From: Pelargonium cotyledonis
Lineage: Eukaryota > Streptophyta > Magnoliopsida > Geraniales > Geraniaceae
Assembly: GCA_036897625.1 (NCBI GenBank)
Contig: JAYMTA010000066.1
Location: 1-47,220, forward strand
Direction of reading: 5' to 3'
Length of the DNA stretch: 47,220 nt
In this document: piece by piece, positions 27,056 to 37,855 of the stretch
Position numbering within the stretch: the first letter of the stretch is position 1
Layout of the letters: the number at the start of each line of letters is the position of its first letter
Program-made: the position numbers and the translations under genes
The notes under the pieces: model-generated
Seen by the model: only the letters and a program-made list of their open reading frames with translations
The model's database searches: none
Told to the model about the DNA's origin: nothing

Positions 27056-27274
27056 CACGTGTACATATAGCATGTTTAGGAGATGACACGTGTGATATTG
27101 TACAGGGTGGTGACACGCGGCGCGCATGCTGATAAGGAGGGACACGTAATATTGGAGGTGAAACGGTACAAGACATGAGGCAGGCATGCATGCTAAGCTA
27201 TGGTTGTGCGACACGTCATCGTATGTCGGTCACAGATGAAACTTTTCGGTGATGAACGGATACTCTTCCACGTG
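27056..27274 (-). promoter_or_regulatory. ABRE/G-box and RY-element cluster upstream of the LEA gene
   Basis: Within about 125-345 bases upstream of the LEA start codon are three palindromic CACGTG cores (27056-27061, 27087-27092, 27269-27274). There are also ACACGTA and ACACGTCA words near 27142 and 27211, and an ACGCGG-type coupling-element-like word near 27115. An RY repeat, CATGCATG, lies at 27185-27192. ABREs are bound by ABA-regulated bZIP factors and RY elements by B3 seed regulators such as ABI3 and FUS3. The density fits a seed-maturation and drought-inducible promoter. A TATTTAG word near 27031 on the minus strand may act as TATA. Confidence 0.7.
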
Positions 27275-27964
27275 GCAAGTTTCGCAGGTTGACTTCTTGA
27301 CTATTTGTGGGCCATGGTGGGAGTTAAATGAGTCGATAGTAAGAGCTTAGATGAATAAAGTTATTTAATGTCGTCAGGGCCCAAGAAAATAATGGATCAA
27401 TTCTTCATGGTCATTGTATTTATAAAAAAAATTGAGCTGTAAAGTCGAAATTTGATACCAACAGTGTCCTCACGATGCTCACGATGATTCGAACTTGAGA
27501 CACAATTATACTTAAGTGATAAGCTTATCATTTGTCATGTGATATGTTAGTATGGACATTGTATTGGGTCTAAAAAAATTTAATTTCAAAAAATAAAAAA
27601 CATGACAATCAATTTTATGTTTTATTTGCTTATGAGAGGAATTGGGAGTAGTTTGATTCTCATTTAGGTTGTCACTACATAAATAAGTGTAGTAGACTCA
27701 AATGTGACATAGTTGTCACAATCAAACTTATTAGTGCAAGTGCACACTAACCCGACATTGTACTAGTCTACTAGAGCGAGATGACATATTAGTCCGTTCT
27801 CCTAATGATATTCGTATAATGAATTAGTTACGTTGTTTTGTTTAAAAATGAGTATCAATCTTTTTATTTTCTTCCACCAAAATGTAATTTTATTGTCAGC
27901 CAAATTACACTTGCTCTAATAAACTGATCAAACTATAATACATTTTCATCAATCAACCTATAGC
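27275..27964. other. Gap between the LEA promoter and the exostosin gene
   Basis: AT-rich, without a supportable gene. It contains the distal LEA promoter and the 3' flank of the exostosin gene. Confidence 0.4.
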
Positions 27965-30616
27965 TTATTGATCACTGTGGACTCTAACATTCAATCTCCT
28001 AAGCCAAACAGAATGAAGGATCATGTGATACACATCAAACCTCTTGGGAGGAGAATTAACCTCAAAATGTCTCCTAATTTTTGTCACTCTCCTCTGCATC
28101 CTAATATGCTGCCTTGGAGATATGTTCATTAGAATCTTCTTCAGGTTCGGTATATCCTCCATAGAAACCTCAACCGAAAATGAATTCCAGTTCAACACAT
28201 CGCTAAATGGAGGCACATAATGGTCCGAAATTAGCACCGGGACACACCCTGCGTAGATTGCCTCTACAATTCGAGGGCTCGCGACTTCATAACCACTCGG
28301 ACAAATGCAGTACTTGCTCTTTCTCATCATTTCGTAGTATGATACCCCTTTCGGAAGGTACTTGTGAACTTTTATGTCGTCGTCTTTGTCTAGCCAATGA
28401 TCGAGGAGAATAGGCCTAATGGGGCCATGAAGCCCTCCTGCGAAGAAAGCTAGGATTGGACGTTGTGAAGGGGACGGTCCACCAAGGAAGCCTTCAGTGG
28501 TGCCGGTTAGGAGATTGACTTCGGGAAATGATACATCTTTCGTCGGATTAAACCCCTCTGAGGTGTTGGCATTACATAAAGCTCGTATCGATTTTTTGAA
28601 TAGATTTGGAACCGCAAATGTTGCTTCTGGCCCCTGTGACACAAACATGTGCACAAATTGTTACAATGCAAGAGCAATTTATGTGTGAGAACTATATAAT
28701 ACAAGTGCTTACCCAATCGTGACAAGCAACCATAAAATGATCGGCACCAAGGCTTCGATTCCAATAGGGATATTTCCCACCGATCACATTGACATAGTCT
28801 ATGACAGTGTGCCTTATTGGACCGAAGTCACGAGTGTCACGAGGATAGACAAATTGGACAAGCATCGCTACACTAAAAGGAAGGAAATAAACGTGTGCTT
28901 TATCGGGATCTTTGGTTCGAAAATGGGTATCCATCTCAATCAAGTTTATGAAATTCCCCTCCATGGAGTATATGCTTTTGCAAGGGCCATTGTGAAACAA
29001 AGGGGGTTCTCCTTCCTCATAAACAAAAATCTTAAAATGTTTCTCCATTTCCAAGTAACTTCTACAAAATAAAATATAAAAAACAAAACACGTGATCAAT
29101 ATATGTTTAATTTAATGCTAAACTAATAAATTCACACTTTTTAAAGTAAATTTTGCATACCACACGTTAGCAACTACAATTTAGACAAATAATGTGCGTT
29201 ATACGACACTTTCAATGATTTGGACAAGAAATCGAACGCCTTCCTATATATTTTGGTGCCTAAACTCTTAGCTTTATGCAGCCCATTCCTCTCATTTCAT
29301 ATAATGGAAATGAAAACATGCAAGGGTAGATCACTCATGCCGCAAAAGTCAAATGTACACACATCATGTTTATTTTTCTTGTAACAAGATGCATGTATCT
29401 TCCTTATATCCATTTATATGTAACTAAATTTCTCGCCGGTCCATTAATAGCAATTAAATCTCTATCGAAGAAATTGACATTAATTTCTAATGATATATGA
29501 TCGAGAAATGGGTCGGGTTACCTGTGGAAAGCATTTCCATTTCGATACATAGGACCTATAGGGACATAGTCGGGGTCTTCTATTTGATTTCCACTTGTAG
29601 CTTCTCTTATCGCTGCTCGAGCTCTTTGTAAACCTACTTCAAGCCTCTCTAAATTGGTTATGATCTCTTCGTATTTTGCCTTCGCGAGTGGAGAGTTTGA
29701 TTCATTCGTGGGAGGAACAATGTGCGATATGTTTATACTTTCTTCGGTCCATTTCTGGATAATTCATCACCGAAAAAATGTGTTATAGAACTTAATTACG
29801 AAGAAAAAATTCAGAGTTATATTAAATAGGTCACAACTTTGTCAAATTCCATAGAGAAAAAAAGAGAGAAGCTCCAACACATAACCAAAGTAGTATTGTT
29901 CAAGAAACCTAATGCTATCAATGCATCATGGTCTTAAGAAGTAAAATTAAGAAACAAATTATTTTTTTTCATTTCCCATGCAAGTTTGATAATTAAAAAA
30001 ACAATCTCTCTAGCGTGGAACACTCGGCTTATAAGACATATTGTACACATATTGTAATCCGTCAAATCATCAATGACACAAGTCATTTTGTACAAAAATG
30101 TAAGCATTATACATGCACTAATAGTTACACTTCTTAGGATTGGTTTTTTCAAGGCAAGAAACAACAAAACAGACAATATTGTATCAGACATTTAATTTTA
30201 GCCACCATTATTTGAAAAGAGATTAAAAAATAATCTTGAAGAGCTAAGAAATATCAGCAAATTTCTGAAAGAGAGAGAGGCCTTACTGCAGAATCTTGAA
30301 TTGTGTCCATGGATATTGGAGGAGAAGCAAAATTTAAACCATCTTCCATGTAATCAACACCCAAAACCACCTTCCTGGAGCTCAAATTAAGAGACCCTGA
30401 GCTCTCCATAGAATTACTACTAAAATTTGAAGAAGAAGAGGTCCATTGCCAATTAGGAGAGATGGATATGAAATCCCAGTTGAAGTTATTATTGGAAGCC
30501 AATAGAGAAACAAAGCCAGAAACCATAATGAGTGGAAGCATAAGGAGCGAGAGAGCCATGGATGGTGATGAACACCAACATGCACACTGAAGCTTACTTC
30601 TCTCAGGATCTCCCAT
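27965..30616 (-). CDS. Exostosin-like glycosyltransferase (GT47), Golgi type II membrane protein
   Basis: Four exons, 30616-30287, 29754-29522, 29061-28713 and 28633-27965, join in frame to 526 residues. A short basic/polar N-terminus is followed by one hydrophobic helix (about 19-41, SMALSLLMLPLIMVSGFVSLLAS), the usual Golgi signal anchor. A Ser/Asn-rich stem and a helical stretch (about 125-165) come next. The exostosin domain starts near 190 with YLEMEKHFKIFVYEEGEPP. Within it are DPDKAHVYFLPFSVAML, GADHFMVACHDW and, near the C-terminus, CPSGYEVASPRIVEAIYAGC followed by VPVLISDHY, the typical nucleotide-sugar-binding end of GT47 proteins. Such enzymes build cell-wall polysaccharides (pectin, xyloglucan or xylan), but the exact sugar and acceptor cannot be told from sequence. 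The domain order and length fit the At5g03795/At5g25310 group. The short third intron (79 bp) is unremarkable. Confidence 0.88.
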
Positions 30617-30684
30617 TTTTCTCTCTTTCTTTGCAAATTTTGAAGATTATAAACTAGTTGGAGAATTGATGATAAATTAAGAAG

Positions 30685-30694
30685 TATATATATA
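30685..30694 (-). promoter_or_regulatory. Candidate TATA box for the exostosin gene
   Basis: TATATATATA lies about 70-80 bases upstream of the start codon at 30616 on the coding strand. The spacing would leave a short 5' UTR of about 40-50 bases. Confidence 0.5.
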
Positions 30695-30699
30695 GTAGA

Positions 30700-32201
30700 G
30701 GTTAGTGATATGTTGTTGTTAAAGTAGAAGTAGTAGTGAAGTTGGCAGAAACCAGGAGGAGATGGAGAAACAACATGTGGATGTGGTACTGGTGCTGATG
30801 TTACAAGGCATGCAACATTTCCTCAATTCCATTTTTACCCTTCTTTTTCTCCTAAAAGATCGATGCCCAATGGTCGAATCCTCCCGATGATGATTAGACA
30901 TCGGTTATTGCTCTCTCGAGTACCTAATAATACCAAATATCTTGATATCGTCTGATGACACATGAAGATCTTGATTGTAAGTATCAAATATCAGTATTCT
31001 CATTGATAAGATGAGACATTCTCGATCGACATAAGATTTTTCTCTCTATAGTATTTTCTCTACCTCGTGTGTTTTTTAGTTGAGATTCCCACTTTCACAC
31101 TCGAATTGGTGTCTCGAAAATACATTCTAAGTCTAAGCTAACAGTGCACTAGTTCTTGCATGCTACAAATTCACCTCCAACGTCTGGAAGCTCACAAGAG
31201 TTTGGAGTTAAATAATTTTGAAAATATACTTTCAAAATAAAAATACATTCTAATGCGTCAATTTAATCCGAGTCAAATAGACAACCGTGGACCTTAAAAA
31301 GAAAATGAAAGAGAAGGGTATTTTGGTCAGTGTAAAGTGCCGCAAGTTTTGGTTTGGCTGTCAGCTTGTGGTGCATGCCACCGCCGGCCTCTCTATCAAT
31401 TAATAAGACGTAAGAGGCAAGTGTTCCCAATTTCCTCCCCCTTGTATTAGGCACAAACCGCCGCAATTCAAATCCTCCGAAGAGACTTTCTAAATTTGGA
31501 GCGTATAATTTTGACCATCCTAAAACTTTCTAAATTTAGATCTCAAACTCAAGCTAAATTAGGCTCTTAAATAGTTAGCGTGTGATCTAATTTATCAATT
31601 TGTCTTTTTAAATACTACTTGAATTAAATGCATGACCATCCCCCACTTCTGATACGTTTGCTTTTCCCAATTCAGCTTCATAAATTCGACACAGTGACCG
31701 AGCAGTGATTAAAAAGCTTAGTCATGGTGGTCCCTCCCTTTAATTTTTATTGCAGTAAACAGCGGTTGAAACAAAATTGTATGATTGAAAAATGTGTTCG
31801 TCAAAAAAATTGTTTAATTTGGTCAGTTAAATTTTCTAAATGCGTTTGTTTCTGGGAAACAGAACATCTTATTTTGAAACAGATGGAATGTCAGATAATC
31901 AAGCTTGAAATGTCATTTTGCAAGACTATATTTGACATTCAAGCCTCGCCATATTATTGCTAATATATTACAAAAGAGAGGAGAAACTTGTCCAGCATTT
32001 GATAAAACCAACCAACAAACAAAGCTACAACAAGCCTACAATGCCAACTGATTTCCAACAAAATACACATCTCAACTTACCACAATAAGAAGGGCTCTAT
32101 GCAGATTCATAACTTGCTAACCTCTCTTACTTGAATACCGCCTCCTAGGCGCTCGGGGTGAACATTGAGAGGCAAACTTACCAAAACGATGTGTGAGTAC
32201 A
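30700..32201. other. Gap between the exostosin gene and threonine dehydratase
   Basis: Holds the exostosin promoter on its left and the 3' UTR of threonine dehydratase on its right. It is AT-rich, with no gene or known element recognised. Confidence 0.4.
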
Positions 32202-35200
32202 TCAATGCATGAGAAGTTGGAAAACATGGTTGCCAGTCACCACAGTGTAATCGTATGCTAGACAGTTTGCACGAGAATGGAACTCGTCCATCTCGTTCTT
32301 CGGAACCTGGATACCGACCAGTACATTTGCACCAGTTTCACCCTGTTGAGAAGCAGATAAAAGAGTACAGTAAATCACACGTTGTGATCAGAGATCATGG
32401 AACAAGGAATATTTATACGGGCAAATTTTCCAATACTGTAGTACTAATGTAGGGGGAAATGTTTTTTTGGATGCTGACCTGTCCGCGGTAATGGAACAAA
32501 CTAATATCCCAACGAGGACTGAAAACATCTAAGAACTTCACAAGAGCGCCGGGTCTCTCTGGGAATACAAAATGACAGAGAACCTCATTTGGAAAAGTCA
32601 ATCTGCCACCCATCTGAGAAGTTGCGGAACATGCTAAATTTAGCACCACAAGACGTCCAGAAAGATAATTGCATTTGAAAAATGTTCATTAAGTTGCTAG
32701 ATTAATGTTGTTACCAGATATCGCAAGTGATCTTTGACCAGGTCACTTCCTGTGAGATTATAAGTTCTTAGTTGCGCGGATTCCATCCGCTTCTGCATTG
32801 CTTTGAGCTCAGAAACCATGTGAAGTCCAACACTGTAGAACAAATGATCCATTTTATAAAAATAACATCTGGGATCATGAGATGCAATTTGTCGGAACAG
32901 ACGAGTAAACTAGTGATCATGTCAAAACTACATAAAAGATGTTCCCGAATTCTAACAAATAGGTATTTGAAAGTGGAAACACTATACAAATTGGCTATTC
33001 AATATTCATTACAAATACATGAATTGGAATTGGGAAGGGACAAGCAGTTACCTGTACAGTACAACAGCTTGTTCCGCAGAATTTTGCCTATATTTGAACT
33101 CTGTAATATTCATTGGTCCTACCTGCCCACCCAAACTATTTTCAGTAAACGACACAAATGCAGCTGATTGATAAGAAATGGGGATCAAAATTCAGCAAAA
33201 TACCAATTCACAAAATTGTTTGAAGCTTCCAGGTTTCTCGGGCATAACAGTTGCAAGCACGGCCTCTTGATGCCTACCAACATTAGCAAGCTCAGTAACC
33301 ACTCTCAGTTTATCAAAGTTCATGTTTGCCCCACTTGTTATAGCAACAACATTTTCTCCTTTAAGACCATAATATTCACAATAAGCTTCAGCTCCAGCAA
33401 GTGCAAGAGCACCTGCTGGCTCTAATATGCTTCGTTTCTCCTCAAACATGTCCTGCAACAAAGCACACCATCAAGCTTAAGTTGTATAAGTGTATGCCAA
33501 ATTGCAAATCAGCCATCAGCCATATAGCATCGATTCTTCAAGCTTAGTATATGAATTACTCGCCTATTTATGTGACAGATGATATTTGAATCAATGACAA
33601 TGAAAAAAATGTAGATAACATGAATGTGCCACATTTAGACTTTATAACAGGCAGGACCTAGGTTGACAAGTGAGTATAGAAACAGAGCATGCATGAGGGA
33701 ATCTACATATTCCACTTAATAAGAACTTATGTGAAAAGGCTGAAAAATGCGTTACCTTTATTGATGCACAGATGGCATCACGGCTTACTAAAACCACTCC
33801 ATCTATCAATTCCTCACATAGGCGGAAGGTTTCTTCACCAACTACTTTAACAGCTACACCATCTGCAAAACCTCCTACTTGGTCCAGCATGATTCTTTCA
33901 CCATGATGTAATGACAAGGCCATTGCATTTGCATCAGAGGGTTCAACCCCAATAATCTTAACCTGTAATTAGAAAGGGAAAATGAAGAAAAAGACCAAAG
34001 TAATCATGTTCAGTACTCTTGATCAAATATTCGGTTGCTAGTATCGTTCGTATCATACAAAGCGTATCGTGATATAAAACAATACAGCCACTAATTGATA
34101 CGAATCTTATGCCAGTATCTCTAGGAGGTATGCATCGATTGATGAATCGGTACGTATCGCTGTTTCTTAAATTTGACTCATAAATACAAGGCCCAACAAA
34201 CAATTTACGTCCTATCTTCAGTTAAAAGCAATTATTAATTCATTCATTATATTCACTAATTTTGCAATTTTGACTTTGTTTAGGAACATGATGATTGATG
34301 AGTCATCACTTATCAGAGTTGACAGTGACACAAGTTACAATTTGACCATTTGACATGAAACCATAAGCGAGAAATTTCGTCAGGCTAAAATCCTAGGATA
34401 AAAGCTGGCTCAGTCATGCAAAAGGATTGTTAACGACTGAGTTCACTTTTCATCCTCTGCCTGTTGGAGAATGATTCTGGACATCTTATATAGTTTAGAG
34501 TAGAAAAACAGGGACATTGCCCCATTCACACTTCAATACAAATGTAAAATAATATAAAAAAAGGAACACAACAACCAAGACCACAGCCAAGGTATGCATC
34601 TGTTCTTCTCTAAGGAAATTGTAAAATTCACATATATAGCATCAGATGATCTCAACCATAAAAGATCATTTCTTAAGATTATTTGGTCCCGCAAAACACA
34701 GAGATAGATAAACATAACATAAGATAATAAATAAATAAATAAATAACATACCTGTGGAGAGACCCTCTTGACATAAGCAGCAATACCAGCTATTAGTCCA
34801 CCACCCCCAACCGGCACAAAGATTGCATGCAAGGGGCTCTGCATTTGACGCACAATTTCCATCCCAACTGTCCCCTGCCCCATGATAACATCAGGGTGAT
34901 CAAAAGGCGGTACAAATGTACGGCCCTCCTTTAAGCCCCTTTCTTTAGCATATGTTTGTGCTTCATCGTAAGAATCCCCCACAAGAACAACTGTTGCTCC
35001 CAACCTCTCAACAGACTTCCACTGTAAAACAGAAAGCACGATTGACATGGCAACGAACATCCTGAGAGAAATTTATGAAAGAGACATCAAACAATATATA
35101 ACCTTAATATCAGGGGTGGTAACAGGCATGACAATTACAGCACTGCAACCAAGTTTTTTGGCAGCTAATGCAACACCTTGTGCATGATTTCCCGCTGACG

Positions 35201-36372
35201 AGCAAATAACACCTTTCTCCAACTGCTCCTCTGAAAGTCTAGCCATCATATTATAGGCTCCACGCAGCTTGAATGAGAAAACCTACACATAATATCCTAA
35301 AAGCATGAATCTTGATATGAGTTCACAAAAATTCCATATTCAAACATAAATAAATCCGCCCACTAAAAGTGATGTAGCAATTATATATTAACCTTCACTT
35401 TGAACCGCAGAACAAAACTAAATCCATGCCAGTTCAAGGTCATCAAAGGCTTCCAATTCTTTTATGACGTCTAAGGGATAATGATTTGATATCATTTAAC
35501 TAACAGCAAAATGAAATGTCCGGTACCATTCGAAAATTTACCAGATTTGAAATTAGAAGCACGGTATCATCAAATAAAGCGAAAAAAACACCTTCAATAC
35601 AGCAAATTATAAATTACCATTTCTATATAGTTATAAATTTATAATTCATCTAGAAGCTGAATAGAGGTTGGCAAAATTAGGTAAAATCTCAATACACTAC
35701 ACTACAAATTTCTTTCAAGTTGGGCAGAGAATGCAAGTAAAATCAATTTCAGAAATTTTTTAATGAACTGAAAAAACATTAAGATAAACAAATGGACTTT
35801 TAAAAAAAAAATGTATACATTCATATTCAAAGAACACTGAAAAATAAATTAATACAAATAATGAAAAAAAATCAGGAAATTTAATTTTCAAAATTAAGAT
35901 GAACCAATCAAATACGAAAACATACCGGCTGTAAATCCTCCCTCTTGAGCCAAACCCTAATCCCCAGCCGCTCCGAGAGCTTAGGCGCTAACTGCAGCGG
36001 CGATTCAATGGCCACATCGTAAACCTTAGAGGAGAGAATACTAGTCAAATAACTCATCGCATTGAGACCTCCATCTCCGTCGTCGAGACCCTTCCGGAGC
36101 GGTACAGCTCCGAGGTAGCCTGGCGGGTACTGTAGCGAATCGGCGGAGACTTTATGGAGAGGAATCGCCGGAGGAGTGACCGTTACGGGACTCTCGAGGG
36201 GAGCGACGGTGGCGGAAGAAGGCTGAGCGGCCTGGGTGGCCTGAGCCTTCGGTTGAGAGATAGCGGCCCTGATGAACGACGAAGGCTTGAAGGAGGACGG
36301 CGTCGGAGCAAGCTTGAAGGCCGTCGGGCGGAGGAGAGGATAATGCGGCGGTTTCAGGCGGAGACCCCCCAT
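32202..36372 (-). CDS. OMR1: Threonine dehydratase (deaminase), biosynthetic, plastid
   Basis: Nine exons: 36372-35926, 35282-35103, 35021-34752, 33962-33756, 33452-33204, 33122-33052, 32832-32715, 32613-32479 and 32342-32202. They join in phase to 605 residues, close to the ~590-600 of plant enzymes. The reaction is PLP-dependent conversion of threonine to 2-oxobutanoate and ammonia, the committed step of isoleucine synthesis. The first ~90 residues are Ser/Pro/Lys-rich without acidic residues (chloroplast transit peptide). PLP-binding Lys154 sits in [16 protein letters not shown] (178-186) and the phosphate-binding GGGGL of the third exon are intact. Two ACT-like regulatory domains occupy about 440-605 ([10 protein letters not shown], then [13 protein letters not shown] and [19 protein letters not shown]) and should bind isoleucine (inhibition) and valine. 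The frame is open upstream to 36510, but that stretch includes the TATA box, so the ATG giving MGGLRLKPP at 36372 is chosen. Confidence 0.93.
33995..34175. repeat. GTATCG-rich segment in a threonine dehydratase intron
   Basis: In intron 3 (33963-34751) the words GTATCG, GTATC, GATACG and their complements recur within about 180 bases (for example TTCGTATCATAC, GCGTATCGTGATA, ATTGATACGAATC, GGTACGTATCGC). This is typical of the subterminal repeats of a small DNA transposon relic. No terminal repeats or target duplication could be defined. Confidence 0.3.
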
Positions 36373-36496
36373 GGTCGGAGACGACGGCCGTTGCGGCGGC
36401 GCGAGAATCGTAGTGGAGTTTGGTGTTAGGCGGTTACGTGGCGAAGGAGGGTTATGGTTCGATGTGAGTGGAAATGATGCAGTCACCTGGAGGTCA

Positions 36497-36504
36497 CTAT
36501 ATAG
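36497..36504 (-). promoter_or_regulatory. TATA box of threonine dehydratase
   Basis: The palindrome CTATATAG lies about 125 bases upstream of the chosen ATG. Its position implies transcription starting near 36470 and supports rejecting the longer reading frame upstream. Confidence 0.55.
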
Positions 36505-36510
36505 GCTCAC

Positions 36511-37608
36511 TCTGGGTGGACACGTCGGATTTTAGAGGCTGAGAGAGGATGACGTGGCGGTTGAGGGATGGTGATGGAAGAAAACTGACGGTGATGTTAA
36601 GTTTGTTCTTATTGTTATATACATCATGTGGGAGAATCAAAAAGATCAATGATAAGTGACCGTGACAAAAACTAACTCGACACTGTCCAGTTGGACTCAG
36701 AGATTCATTGGATATTTCAGCCAATGGAAGTGAGTTACAAATTTCAATGATATAGTTTTTTTTTTAGAACCAATAATATAATATTTTTCTAAAGAAAATA
36801 ATAATACGAATATTATCTTATCATGCTCAAAAGAAGTGTTACAACCATAACCCTAATGCAACACATCTAGACCAGACATGGAAGAAGAAACCTGAAGATA
36901 CCTACGAACTACTACTTCGCTGATCCGAAACACTCTGAGAACCCAAGCTCTCACCAAAAACAATTGCAAATAATACTGGAAACAGACTTCTAAAAACAAA
37001 ACCCAAAATAACGACCCAGACCCTGTCATCCTGGGTCTTTACACGAGACTCGACATGGCTATTTCAGACACTGAACTCTCATGCGCATACTTAATTTACC
37101 TAACAATGACTAACCGAAGATCCACACACCAACCAGATCTTCCCGAAACCTGATAGAATCGCCACCTCCACTATAGCCCCAAACCCTAGGCCTCACTTAT
37201 TTAAGCGGACCATCTCCGTATGGTCTGCCGCCTCATCGTGCTTTCTGGCTTTCCCCATATTTTCTAACATTCCCTGACTTTCCATGCCTCATATATATAT
37301 ATATATTTGCTATATGCTTCCCCTCTTCCTCCGCCTCTCCTCTCCTACGCCTCACCTTCGATCTCGATTTGACTTCGTTGTCCACGCGAAAACCTCTCCT
37401 TCATCCAACTGTGCCGATATCCACTCCCACCTTTCTATTTGTACTGCGTTTGACAAAACCCAACGACTCACCGTCCTCCTCGCCATCGTTTAGCACCGAG
37501 AGCGCCATCACCCTTAGCCTTTAATACATTTTATTCAAACCCTAAACTCAAATGCCACATAGAGTATAAATACCACTCTTGGGGAATAATTGATTAGAAC
37601 CAATAATA
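36511..37608. other. Gap upstream of threonine dehydratase
   Basis: The left part is probably distal promoter. Around 37140-37500 the sequence becomes C-rich and pyrimidine-rich with a short (AT)n run at 37291-37304, and a 69-codon frame (37284-37493) is open there. Its composition (Ser, Leu, Pro, Arg) looks like translated CT-rich non-coding DNA rather than a protein. Confidence 0.4.
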
Positions 37609-37610
37609 TA

Positions 37611-37853
37611 CTCCCTCTGTCCCAAAATGAGTGTGTTGTTTCTCTTGCATTTTTGTCCTAAAATGAGTGTCTTGTTTCATTTTCTAGTAAGTTAGTTATG
37701 CATGAATTGTCAATAATATCCTTTTTAAAAAGTTAGTTAGGATCACTCAACACATGATCATGAGGATACTATAGTAAATATACCACACTAACTAATTTCT
37801 CCTTAATTGTTCTCAAAATAGAAAGGAGGACACTCATTTTGGGACGGATGGAA
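37611..37853. mobile_element. Stowaway-like MITE (Tc1/mariner type)
   Basis: The left end CTCCCTCTGTCCCAAAATGA pairs with the right end (inverted), TTCCATCCGTCCCAAAATGA: about 24-25 bp terminal repeats with three mismatches near the tip. Both sides carry TA (37609-37610 and 37854-37855), the expected target duplication. The length is 243 bp with no coding capacity. The CTCCCTCYGTCCC end is the hallmark of plant Stowaway elements. Just inside the left end the terminal segment is duplicated in tandem (a GTCCxAAAATGAGTGT word at 37619 and again at 37655). Confidence 0.85.
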
Positions 37854-37855
37854 TA

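Noticed and set aside
36373..36510. N-terminal extension of threonine dehydratase by 46 codons
   Set aside because: It begins with GTG, not ATG, and runs over the likely TATA box, so it is promoter and 5' UTR.
37284..37493. 69-codon frame in a CT-rich stretch as a small gene
   Set aside because: Its composition follows the pyrimidine-rich DNA, and there is no family match or splice context.
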